In this document: piece after piece, positions 1-5,269 of the stretch
Layout: every line of letters starts with the position of its first letter
Position numbering within the stretch: the stretch's first letter is position 1
NCBI GenBank assembly: GCA_035699705.1
Contig: DASSPI010000094.1
Span: forward strand, 1-8,982
Length of the DNA stretch: 8,982 bases
Reading direction: 5' to 3'
Source of the DNA: CANKHA01 sp035699705
GTDB lineage: Bacteria; Pseudomonadota; Alphaproteobacteria; Rhizobiales; Xanthobacteraceae
Program-made: the position numbers and the translations under genes
The notes under the pieces: model-generated
The model's database searches: none
Seen by the model: the letters and a program-made list of their open reading frames with translations, nothing else
Told to the model about the DNA's origin: nothing

Positions 1-372
1 GTTGCTACTTGGATGGCTGCCACGAAATCAGGTGATGCCAAGACTGTGTTGTCCTTGATATCTGAAGATGCCGTGTTTCTAGTCACAGGCCAACCGGCAT
101 TGCACAAAAGTGATTTCGCCGCGGTGGCCAGCACCCAATCCGGCCAAGACGCTCCGCGGTTCGAAGGCACGAGCGAGATTCAAGAGATTAAGGTTCTTGG
201 GGACTGGGCGTTTATGTGGACCAAGCTCACCGTCGTGGTAACGCCGCCCGGCGGAAACGCAACCATCACCCGGGCGGGGCACACGCTATCCATCCTCAAG
301 AAGGAGAACGGCAGATGGGTTCTGGCGCGCGATGCAAACATGCTGGCTCTAGTGCCGACGGATAGCGAGTAA
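1..372 (+). CDS. SnoaL/DUF4440-like NTF2-fold protein, 5' end cut by window edge
   Basis: The reading frame is open from base 1 (VATW precedes the first ATG at 13), so the true start probably lies just off the left edge and roughly 10-20 residues are missing. The visible part looks like the NTF2-like SnoaL/DUF4440 (SgcJ/EcaC) group: an early helix, then a strand with SEDAVFLVTGQPAL, then W-containing strands (GDWAFMWTKL) and a C-terminal NGRWVLARDANML strand. Members are small cup-shaped proteins that bind or isomerise small molecules; no substrate can be named here. The TAA stop is 1 base before the inverse core of an intact attC, which marks this as an integron cassette gene. Family confidence is good, function unknown. 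Confidence 0.8.
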   Translation, partial: VATWMAATKSGDAKTVLSLISEDAVFLVTGQPALHKSDFAAVASTQSGQDAPRFEGTSEIQEIKVLGDWAFMWTKLTVVVTPPGGNATITRAGHTLSILKKENGRWVLARDANMLALVPTDSE

Positions 373-373
373 C

Positions 374-444
374 GCCCAACAAGACGCTCAGCAGACCGTC
401 AAACCGCTGCACGGTTCGCCATCGGCTGAGCTTGAGCGTTAGGC
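374..444 (+). other. Integron attC recombination site 1 (intact)
   Basis: The site runs from inverse core GCCCAAC (374-380) to core GTTAGGC (438-444), matching RYYYAAC...GTTRRRY. Inner arms GCTCAGC (386-392) and GCTGAGC (425-431) pair perfectly. They are separated from the cores by unpaired 5-6 base spacers, as expected of a folded attC. A terminal hairpin AACCG/CGGTT (402-406/412-416) caps it. This site ends cassette 1 and should be recombinable by IntI. Confidence 0.92.
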
Positions 445-475
445 CGCAATCAAGCATCTATTAGAGGAAACAGAA

Positions 476-862
476 ATGTCACTGCACAAGCCAGCGAACT
501 ACAGCACTGTCTCGCCGTACCTCATCGTCAATGGTGCGGATGCAACCATTGAATTCCTGAAGCAAGTCTTCGATGCCGTCGAGCTGAGGCGATTCTCTGA
601 TGACTCAGGCAAAATTATGCACGCCGAGGTTCGGATCGACGACACCGTCATCATGCTTGCTGATCCGGTGCCGCCTGATTGGCCCCCCATCGCCTCCTAC
701 GTGCACATCTACGTCAAGGACGTGGACGAGACATATCGGAGGGCTCTCGACACAGGAGCTGCATCAGTCCAGGAGCCGATCAAGAAGCAGGACGAAGACA
801 AGCGAGGCGGAGTCAAGGACGCGGGCGGCACGACGTGGTGGATAGCAACGAATGTCGAGTAG
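476..862 (+). CDS. VOC-family protein, PhnB/glyoxalase-like (cassette gene 2)
   Basis: This 128-residue protein has the two-module beta-alpha-beta-beta-beta fold of the vicinal oxygen chelate superfamily: PYLIVNGADATIEFLKQVF (residues 14-32), HAEVRIDDTVIMLAD (49-63), then VHIYVKDVDETYRRAL (76-91) and GGVKDAGGTTWWIAT (111-125). The ending GG(V)KD..G..WWIAT is typical of the PhnB-like subgroup. Potential metal or ligand residues are His49, Glu51 and His77. Relatives include glyoxalases, bleomycin-binding and fosfomycin-resistance proteins, so detoxification by conjugation or sequestration is possible, but the substrate is unknown. Start at 476 is supported by AGAGGA at 463-468. The gene starts 31 bases after attC1 and is followed by a decayed attC. 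Length is normal for the family. Confidence 0.88.
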   Translation: MSLHKPANYSTVSPYLIVNGADATIEFLKQVFDAVELRRFSDDSGKIMHAEVRIDDTVIMLADPVPPDWPPIASYVHIYVKDVDETYRRALDTGAASVQEPIKKQDEDKRGGVKDAGGTTWWIATNVE

Positions 863-875
863 TGCTGAAGCATGT

Positions 876-964
876 GCCGAATAGTTCAAGTAGCCAGTGG
901 CTTCACAATCGGTTGCAGTGGACGGTCGGCAACGCGGCTCACCGCTGAATCTGGGCGTTGGGGC
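876..964 (+). other. Possible decayed attC site 2
   Basis: Degenerate cores GCCGAAT (876-882) and GTTGGGGC (957-964) flank an imperfect stem. CAGTGG...GGTTGC near 895-916 can pair with GCAACGCGG...CCGCTG near 929-947, with several mismatches. Position (directly after a cassette gene) and the GTTGGGG-like right end fit an attC that has lost function. It is the weakest of the numbered sites. Confidence 0.35.
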
Positions 965-1026
965 GCATGACAAAAGGACAAAATACTGACCACGTCTTCT
1001 CGCGAGGTATCCGAGAGAGTTGAAAA

Positions 1027-1458
1027 ATGGCTGGTGATCTATCACTCAGACTTGCAATTATCTTGAAAGCTCTACCCTTGAGGCCGGGGATGCGTGTTCT
1101 CGAGATTGGTTGCGGCCCGGGTGCTGCGGCGCGGGCCGTCGTCAAGCAGATCGGCAATGGGCATGTTCTGGGTATTGACCGTTCGGCCAAAGCCATTGCA
1201 CAGGCTAGGGCCGGATCAGAGGCCGAGATGGCCTCTGGTCAGTTGAGCTTTCGCCGGGTGGCAGTGGAGAACTTTGTGCTGGAGGCGGGTGAAAGGCCCT
1301 ATGACCTCGCTTTCGCCGTTCGGGTTGGCGCACTTGACGGTCGTCACCCCGAGGTTGAGCGTACAGCCAAGCGGCGGATTCGCGAAGCATTGGTCACCGG
1401 CGGGCGCCTCTACATAGATGGAGGCGACCCGCTTCGTGAGGTCTTCCTTGACGACTAG
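1027..1458 (+). CDS. Small class I SAM-dependent methyltransferase (cassette gene 3)
   Basis: This 143-residue protein carries a clear motif I, RVLEIGCGPGAAARAVV, at about residues 23-39, followed by the motif II acidic end LGIDRSAKAIAQA (about 49-61). These form the S-adenosylmethionine site of Rossmann-fold (Methyltransf_11/25-type) enzymes. The later YDLAFAVRVGAL (about 97-108) resembles motif IV and GGRLYIDGGDPL (about 126-137) ends the fold. No substrate-recognition domain is visible, so the methyl acceptor is unknown. The length suits a minimal methyltransferase core, and the gene looks intact. A GAGAGAG run sits just before the ATG at 1027. It is flanked by decayed attC sites on both sides. 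Confidence 0.85.
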   Translation: MAGDLSLRLAIILKALPLRPGMRVLEIGCGPGAAARAVVKQIGNGHVLGIDRSAKAIAQARAGSEAEMASGQLSFRRVAVENFVLEAGERPYDLAFAVRVGALDGRHPEVERTAKRRIREALVTGGRLYIDGGDPLREVFLDD

Positions 1459-1481
1459 AGCGCAGACGCAAAATTTACGTA

Positions 1482-1555
1482 GCCTATATACCGTGTTGCA
1501 GGCGACGTGCCTTTGCTGGGCTCCGGCACGCGCCTGAGCCCGAGCGTTAGAGGGC
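1482..1555 (+). other. Decayed attC site 3 with perfect inner stem
   Basis: A strong inner stem is present: CAGGCG (1499-1504) pairs with CGCCTG (1531-1536), and CGTGCC (1506-1511) pairs with GGCACG (1525-1530). A single unpaired A at 1505 is just what an attC extrahelical base looks like. The right core reads GTTAGAGGGC (1546-1555), an interrupted GTTAGGC. The left core near GCCTATA (1482-1488) is poor. It follows the methyltransferase gene directly. Confidence 0.6.
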
Positions 1556-1573
1556 CTGAATGGAGAATCCGAT

Positions 1574-1963
1574 ATGTCATCCTTTGAACGGCTGATCCCG
1601 GTGTTGGTTTATCGCTATATCGCAGCGGCTCACGACTTTCTCGTTCAAGCGTTTGGGTTCGAGTCCGGAGGGGTTGAGCGCGACGCTGCCGGCAAGGCGG
1701 TACATGGCGAAGTCCGTGTCGGGAGCACAGCGGTATGGCTTCACCGAATGACGGCCGATTTGGCCGGCTCAGGGCTGGTAGTACACGTATCTGACGTTGA
1801 CGCTCACTTTGCTCGCGCGCGGGCCGCCGGTGCACGGATACAGTACGAACCGACTGATCAACCGTATGGCCAGCGTGAGTATGAGGCCCGTGACCCGGAG
1901 GGTCATCGCTGGTGGTTCGCCACGCCGCTCCCGGCCTCCACCATGTCCTCACGGGCCGTCTAA
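1574..1963 (+). CDS. VOC-family protein, glyoxalase/bleomycin-resistance-like (cassette gene 4)
   Basis: This 129-residue single-domain VOC protein begins RLIPVLVYRYIAAAHDFLVQ (residues 6-25). It continues with HGEVRVGSTAVWLHR (44-58), VVHVSDVDAHFARARAAGA (69-87) and REYEARDPEGHRWWFATP (101-118). His44, Glu46, His71 and Glu104 lie where VOC enzymes place metal ligands. The ending Y.ARDPEGH.WWFATP is typical of the PhnB-like/glyoxalase-like subgroup. It is only distantly similar to the VOC gene at 476, so the two are not a recent duplication. GGAG at 1562-1565 sits 8 bases before the ATG. The TAA stop lies inside the inverse core of the next attC, a usual cassette feature. Substrate unknown. 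Confidence 0.87.
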   Translation: MSSFERLIPVLVYRYIAAAHDFLVQAFGFESGGVERDAAGKAVHGEVRVGSTAVWLHRMTADLAGSGLVVHVSDVDAHFARARAAGARIQYEPTDQPYGQREYEARDPEGHRWWFATPLPASTMSSRAV

Positions 1964-2020
1964 TGACGGCATGCAGCGGACCGCGCTGTGCGTCGCCGAT
2001 GCTGCAGAGCGTTTTAGGGC
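1958..2020 (+). other. Decayed attC site 4 (short type)
   Basis: The left core GTCTAAT (1958-1964) is one base from RYYYAAC and contains the stop codon of the preceding gene. The middle, beginning GGCATGCAGCGGACCGCGCT (1968-1987), resembles a common short attC type with GATGC.....GCGTT at the right. The right core reads GTTTTAGGGC (2011-2020), which looks like GTTAGGC with extra bases. It is probably inactive or weak. Confidence 0.6.
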
Positions 2021-2047
2021 GCATAGCCAGCATTTCCGGAGATTCAC

Positions 2048-2398
2048 ATGAAGGTCAAGCGAATCATCGCCAATATCTTCGCGCCCGAGCCGTCCGTTGT
2101 AGACAAGTTCTACCATGGCATTCTTGGGCTCGATCTCGCTATGGATCATGGCTGGATTCGCACGTATGCCGGCTCCGCCAAAATGACGGTGCAGGTCAGC
2201 TTCGCAAACCAGGGCGGCTCCGGCACGCCAGTGCCTGATCTGTCGATCGAAGTGGACGATCTTGATGAGGCATTGCGTCGTGTTCAAAAAGGCAAGATCC
2301 CCATGGAGTACGGCCCCGTCAGCGAGCCGTGGGGTGTCCGACGGTTCCATGTCAGGGACCCACTTGGCCGACTCATCAATATTCTTCAGCATGAGTAG
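2048..2398 (+). CDS. VOC-family protein, short glyoxalase-like (cassette gene 5)
   Basis: This 116-residue VOC protein has an N-terminal strand RIIANIFAPEPSVVDKFYHG (residues 5-24) leading into ILGLDLAMDHGWIRTY (25-40). The second half, DLSIEVDDLDEALRRVQ (64-80) and SEPWGVRRFHVRDPLGRLIN (92-111), carries the E/WG.R.F.V.DP.G..INI ending characteristic of glyoxalase/bleomycin-resistance-type proteins. It differs in subgroup from the VOC genes at 476 and 1574. The typical N-terminal metal His is not evident, so binding rather than metal catalysis is possible. GGAG (2038-2041) is 6 bases before the ATG. It is followed by an attC whose cores are destroyed. Confidence 0.86.
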   Translation: MKVKRIIANIFAPEPSVVDKFYHGILGLDLAMDHGWIRTYAGSAKMTVQVSFANQGGSGTPVPDLSIEVDDLDEALRRVQKGKIPMEYGPVSEPWGVRRFHVRDPLGRLINILQHE

Positions 2399-2406
2399 TT
2401 GGGTGC

Positions 2407-2467
2407 GCCGTGAGAGTTCATTTAAGCCGACTCGCTTCACGGCACGGCTTAGCTCAGGCTTTTAGCC
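2407..2467 (+). other. Decayed attC site 5
   Basis: The centre is a textbook attC stem: TAAGCCG (2423-2429) pairs perfectly with CGGCTTA (2445-2451). It is surrounded by TTCATT on the left and CTCAGGC on the right, a very common attC family pattern. Both cores are ruined: GTTAGGC appears as TTTTAGCC (2460-2467), and the left core as GCCGTGA (2407-2413). It is an attC by descent and almost certainly non-functional. Confidence 0.68.
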
Positions 2468-2597
2468 GTCGCCCTACACCACGCGACCAATGGGACGGGG
2501 CAACTGACGCGGTGAAGCGTCCGCAGCTATGTTAAATGTCTTTGGTCCGCACCAGTTAAAATAGTGTTGTGTTTCCAAGTGAACAGATTCAAAACCA
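2468..2597. other. Non-coding stretch before the first acetyltransferase, with possible attC remnant
   Basis: I find no convincing gene here. It contains an isolated GTTAAAT (2531-2537) that fits GTTRRRY, preceded by a small GACGC/GCGTC hairpin (2506-2510/2517-2521). No matching left core or L arms are visible, so a second attC remnant is only possible. It also serves as the long leader of the next gene; no good -35/-10 pair at proper spacing was found. Confidence 0.3.
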
Positions 2598-3086
2598 ATG
2601 AATATCCGAGAAGCCACAAGAGAAGACTTTGACCAAATTTGGCCCATCTTCCATGAAATCGCCGCGGCCGGCGAAACCTATGCGTATCCGCACGACATCA
2701 GCAAGGAGCAGGCACAAAAGCTTTGGATAGACAGCCCGAGAAAGACCTACGTCGTCGAAGAAGACGGGCAGATCCTGGGCACGTACTACATAAAAACCAA
2801 TCAGGCGGGTCCGGGTGACCATGTCTGCAACTGTGGATACATGGTTTCTTCAGCCGCCAGAGGGCGCGGTTTGGCCACAGCGATGTGTGAGCACTCTCAA
2901 GAAATCGCAAAAAACCTCGGGTACAAGGCCATGCAGTTCAATTTCGTCGCAGCCAGCAATGAATGTGCGGTAAGGCTTTGGAACAAGCTTGGCTTCGCTA
3001 CCGTGGGCCGGTTACCAAAGGCATTCCATCACCCATCCAAAGGATATGTTGATGCGTTGGTCATGTACAAATGGTTGGAAACATAA
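2598..3086 (+). CDS. GNAT-family N-acetyltransferase (cassette gene 6)
   Basis: This 162-residue protein opens with MNIREATREDFDQIWPIFHE, the usual first strand and helix of GNAT enzymes. The acetyl-CoA pyrophosphate loop is clear: VSSAARGRGLATAMCEHS (residues 83-100) with the R/Q-x-x-G-x-G/A signature RGRGLA (88-93). NECAVRLWNKLGFATVG (121-137) is the typical NxxAxxLYxxxGF-like motif B. GNAT enzymes move acetyl from acetyl-CoA to an amine; here the acceptor is unknown, and resistance to a small toxic amine is one possibility. No strong ribosome binding site precedes the ATG, and the start is chosen from the family N-terminus. The TAA stop is inside the left core of intact attC6. Full length for the family. 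Confidence 0.87.
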   Translation: MNIREATREDFDQIWPIFHEIAAAGETYAYPHDISKEQAQKLWIDSPRKTYVVEEDGQILGTYYIKTNQAGPGDHVCNCGYMVSSAARGRGLATAMCEHSQEIAKNLGYKAMQFNFVAASNECAVRLWNKLGFATVGRLPKAFHHPSKGYVDALVMYKWLET

Positions 3087-3142
3087 CAACAGCTTGCAGC
3101 CGATGCGGCTTCGCGGCGTCGGCTACAAGCTGGACGTTAGGT
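3081..3142 (+). other. Integron attC recombination site 6 (intact)
   Basis: The left core ACATAAC (3081-3087, one base off RYYYAAC) pairs with right core GTTAGGT (3136-3142). A long inner stem follows: CAGCTTG pairs with CAAGCTG perfectly and continues through GCCGA/TCGGC to a small loop at about 3106-3113. Short unpaired spacers lie between core and stem. It ends the acetyltransferase cassette and is probably active. Confidence 0.92.
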
Positions 3143-3149
3143 CGTCACC

Positions 3150-3491
3150 ATGAGCACGTCTTCATCATTCGCCCAAACACCCGCCCCTTCGTATTACGCG
3201 GTGATCTTTTCATCTCAACGAACAAAGGGTGACGGTGGCTACGAAAAAATGGCTGCAAGAATGGTGGAGCTTGCTGCCCAACAGCCTGGGTTTCTTGGCG
3301 TTGAGAGTGTGCGCGGCACCGATGGCTTTGGCATCACTGTTTCATATTGGTCTTCTGCGGAGGCTATTTCCGCTTGGAAGGCCAATGTTGAACACTTGGT
3401 CGCACAAGAAATGGGCAAACGTGCATGGTACGAACACTATGAACTCAGGGTCGCTAAGGTTGAGCGGGCGTATGGTAAGCCAGCAGCCTAA
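3150..3491 (+). CDS. Antibiotic biosynthesis monooxygenase (ABM) domain protein (cassette gene 7)
   Basis: This 113-residue protein has the dimeric alpha-beta-barrel ABM pattern: YYAVIFSSQRT (residues 15-25), then GYEKMAARMVELAAQQPGFL (residues 30-49), GVESVRG..GFGITVSYW (50-67) and a helix EAISAWKANVEHLVAQEMGK (71-90). It ends WYEHYELRVAKVERAYG. The PGFLG.ES..G..G..VSYW..EEAI.AW pattern is typical of this family, which includes cofactor-free quinone-forming monooxygenases and haem-degrading enzymes. No substrate can be assigned. The ATG follows attC6 by only 7 bases and has no clear Shine-Dalgarno sequence. The stop overlaps the left core of attC7. The gene looks complete. Confidence 0.86.
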   Translation: MSTSSSFAQTPAPSYYAVIFSSQRTKGDGGYEKMAARMVELAAQQPGFLGVESVRGTDGFGITVSYWSSAEAISAWKANVEHLVAQEMGKRAWYEHYELRVAKVERAYGKPAA

Positions 3492-3567
3492 CATTGCAGG
3501 CGAGAGGGCCGCTCCGCACGCGGGCTTTGCCCACTCGCTCCGTGCTCCTCTCCTTTCAACGTTGGGC
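3486..3567 (+). other. Integron attC recombination site 7 (intact)
   Basis: Perfect cores GCCTAAC (3486-3492) and GTTGGGC (3561-3567) flank an 82-base site. The outer arms AGGCGAGAGG and CCTCTCCTT pair with extra unpaired bases on the left arm. An inner hairpin GGGC-TTT-GCCC lies at 3522-3532. The TAA of the ABM gene is within the left core. Confidence 0.92.
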
Positions 3568-3571
3568 TTTC

Positions 3572-3973
3572 ATGTCAGCGATTGAATATCGTCATAATTT
3601 CCCTCTTGCCGCTGCCGATGTGGCTGCTGTTTTTGATGCGTCTGGCATTTGCCGCCCCACTAATGATTTGGAACGAATCGAACGAATGTTTGCCAATGCC
3701 AACTTGATCTTCTCCGCTTGGCATGAAGGTAAACTCGTTGGAGTTTGCCGTGCACTGACTGATTTTAGCTATTGTTGCTACCTATCCGATCTTGCAGTGG
3801 ATAAGGCGTTTCAAAATCACGGCATCGGGCGTGAACTGATTGATCGTGTTCGCTCTGCTATTGGAGAGGAGGTGGTACTTGTCCTGTTGTCTGCACCTGA
3901 AGCAATGGCGTATTACCCCAAGGTCGGCTTCGAGAAAATAGAAAATGGATTCATCATCAAACGCCTCCGGTAG
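3572..3973 (+). CDS. Small GNAT-family N-acetyltransferase (cassette gene 8)
   Basis: This 133-residue protein starts at MSAIEYRHNFPL. The frame is open further upstream to 3494, but that stretch translates attC7 and is not part of the gene. The acetyl-CoA site is LSDLAVDKAFQNHGIGRELI (residues 71-90) with the Q-x-x-G-x-G motif QNHGIG (81-86). SAPEAMAYYPKVGFEKIENG near the end is the motif B region. Such short GNAT proteins acetylate small amines or peptides; the acceptor is unknown. The ATG lies 4 bases after the attC7 core and has no Shine-Dalgarno sequence. It is the last complete cassette gene in the array and is followed by a truncated attC. Confidence 0.86.
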   Translation: MSAIEYRHNFPLAAADVAAVFDASGICRPTNDLERIERMFANANLIFSAWHEGKLVGVCRALTDFSYCCYLSDLAVDKAFQNHGIGRELIDRVRSAIGEEVVLVLLSAPEAMAYYPKVGFEKIENGFIIKRLR

Positions 3974-3979
3974 CTCCAG

Positions 3980-4039
3980 GCCTAACCCGGCAGTCAAGCG
4001 GGACGCCGCAAAGCGCGGTGCCTCTCAACTTTTATGGCC
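3980..4039 (+). other. Terminal attC site 8 with lost right core
   Basis: The left core GCCTAAC (3980-3986) is perfect. It is followed by CCGGCAGTCAAGCGGGACGC (3987-4006), then the AAAGCGCGGTGCCTCTCAAC half, a widespread attC type. Read in one frame, this type gives the NPAVKRD peptide often found at the ends of cassette ORFs. The expected GTTAGGC after CTCAACTTTTA is missing: the sequence reads TTTATGGCC (about 4031-4039). The site is decayed or was cut here. Confidence 0.68.
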
Positions 4040-4058
4040 ACTCACTAAGGAGAGTAAT

Positions 4059-4127
4059 TTGAAGGAAGGCAACCTATGGTGGTGGGGAAAGGCTTTTTAT
4101 TCTTCCTTGACACCATTGCCGGGTTGA
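4059..4127 (+). pseudogene. Possible truncated cassette ORF at the end of the array
   Basis: A TTG codon at 4059 lies 6 bases after a good AAGGAG (4047-4052). It opens a 22-residue frame LKEGNLWWWGKAFYSSLTPL(PG), rich in aromatics, which stops at 4127. It follows the broken attC8, where the next cassette gene would begin. Its 3' end overlaps the 3' end of the convergent hxlR gene. I read it as the 5' scrap of a cassette gene cut at the array/chromosome junction; no family is recognised. It could also be chance. Confidence 0.3.
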
Positions 4128-4492
4128 TGACTCATCGCGTCCCGCTTGATCCGCGTTACCCGGGCACGGTAGCGCGTTCCCCATTCACTCATCATTTTCA
4201 GCACGGATTCCAGACTGCGGCCGAATTCGGTGAGGGCATATTCGACCCGCGGCGGGACTTCGGGGTAGACCGTGCGGAAGATCACGCCGTCCCGTTCGAG
4301 CTCGCGTAACTGCATGGTGAGCATGCGTTGCGTAACCTTTGGCATGAGGCGCCGCAACTCGTTGAAGCGTGCCTTGCTGTCCGGCGCATTCATAAGCGCG
4401 TAGAGGATCATTCCCTTCCATTTGCCGCCGATGACGTCGAGCGTCACCTCGATGGGGCAATCGTAGTCTTCGTCGAGCTTGCGTTGCACCAC
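4097..4492 (-). CDS. HxlR-family winged-helix transcriptional regulator
   Basis: The core DCPIEVTLDVIGGKWKGMIL and the following FNELRRLMPKVTQRMLTMQLRELERDG stretch are diagnostic of HxlR/MarR-like winged-helix regulators. VYPEVPPRVEYALTEFGRSL forms the wing and last strand. The conserved Cys just before PIE is the redox/electrophile sensor in studied HxlR proteins such as YodB and HypR. The frame opens with GTG at 4504. I prefer the GTG at 4492 because GAGG lies 6 bases upstream and homologues start close to this point. It is divergent from azoR across about 100 bases, so it probably represses azoR and itself until an electrophile or quinone modifies the Cys. The C-terminal tail (MSHQPGNGVKEE) ends at the array junction and may have been altered by it. 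Confidence 0.9.
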   Translation of the reverse strand: MVQRKLDEDYDCPIEVTLDVIGGKWKGMILYALMNAPDSKARFNELRRLMPKVTQRMLTMQLRELERDGVIFRTVYPEVPPRVEYALTEFGRSLESVLKMMSEWGTRYRARVTRIKRDAMSHQPGNGVKEE

Positions 4493-4537
4493 GGTGCGCC
4501 TCACGGTATCGATTTCGTAACCTGGTATGAAATTTCT

Positions 4538-4549
4538 GCGTACTTACGC
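4538..4549. promoter_or_regulatory. Candidate HxlR operator palindrome between hxlR and azoR
   Basis: GCGTA-CT-TACGC is a perfect inverted repeat with 5-base arms. It sits in the middle of the shared intergenic region, 34 bases from the hxlR side and 55 from the azoR start. HxlR dimers bind such dyads near divergent promoters. The assignment rests on position and symmetry only; no clear -35/-10 pair was identified. Confidence 0.35.
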
Positions 4550-4603
4550 GATACAGTCGCGTGCCGCATACTCCTTGTCATCCCGGCACAGGAGGAATGA
4601 CCA

Positions 4604-5269
4604 GTGAAACGCCTGCTAAACATCGATGCAAGTCCGCGCGGCGATCGTTCCCACTCCCGCCGGCTGAGCCGAGAGTTCGTCGAGGCACTGCAACAGCCTG
4701 CATCGCAGGAGACGATCGTTTACCGGGACGTAGGGCGCCAGCCGGTGCCGCCAGTGACCGAGCAGTGGATCGCTGCCGCTTTCACGCCGCTCCCTCGGCG
4801 TACACCGGAAATGTGCGAAGTACTGCGTCTCAGCGACGAACTCGTGGACGAATTGGTTTTGGCAGACACGTTGGTGATCGGCGTGCCGATGTACAACTTT
4901 GGCATACCGGCAAGCTTCAAGGCCTATGTCGACCAGATCGTTCGCGTCGGTCGTACGTTTCTGTTCGAGCCGGAGGATCCCGAGCGGCCTTACAAACCGC
5001 TGCTGAAGGACAAGCCTGCCTTCGTGATCGTCGCGACCGGCGACGCGGGATACGAGGCGGGTGGTCCGCTCGCAGAACTGAACCATGTCGATCCGTACCT
5101 GCGCACGATTTTTGGATTCATCGGTATCACGGATTTGCGATTCGTGCACGTGGGCAACGACGAGTTCGGAGGCGCGAAACTCGAAGCCTCGTTGCGGCGT
5201 GCCCGTGAGGAGCTGGCACGCTTCGCTCGCTGCGAGCAGGCACTGGAGGCTGAGAACTCACCCGCGTGA
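4604..5269 (+). CDS. azoR: FMN-dependent NADH-azoreductase / quinone reductase
   Basis: This 221-residue flavodoxin-fold enzyme has LLNIDASPRGDRSHSRRLS (residues 4-22), the FMN-phosphate loop of the AzoR family. GVPMYNFGIPASFKAYVDQI (93-112) and RVGRTFLF (114-121) form the conserved flavin-contacting P-M-Y-N-F motif. ATGDAGYEAGG (144-154) is a second FMN-ring loop. Family members are cytosolic homodimers that reduce azo dyes and quinones by two-electron transfer from NAD(P)H, protecting against thiol-reactive quinones. Start is a GTG with GGAGGA at 4591-4596 seven bases upstream. Divergent pairing with an HxlR regulator supports an electrophile-response role. Length is slightly above the usual ~200 because of a charged C-terminal helix. 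Complete. Confidence 0.92.
   Translation: MKRLLNIDASPRGDRSHSRRLSREFVEALQQPASQETIVYRDVGRQPVPPVTEQWIAAAFTPLPRRTPEMCEVLRLSDELVDELVLADTLVIGVPMYNFGIPASFKAYVDQIVRVGRTFLFEPEDPERPYKPLLKDKPAFVIVATGDAGYEAGGPLAELNHVDPYLRTIFGFIGITDLRFVHVGNDEFGGAKLEASLRRAREELARFARCEQALEAENSPA

Noticed and set aside
1455..2033. 192-codon minus-strand open frame opposite the second VOC gene
   Set aside because: It is antisense to a clear VOC gene and two attC sites, its protein is Arg/Pro-rich with no family pattern, and there is no ribosome binding site.
3494..3571. Upstream extension of the second GNAT gene (26 residues)
   Set aside because: The extension is a translation of attC7; the GNAT domain begins right after the ATG at 3572.
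4561..5208. 215-codon + strand open frame over azoR
   Set aside because: It is a frame-shifted shadow of azoR, extremely Arg-rich, and has no recognisable domain.
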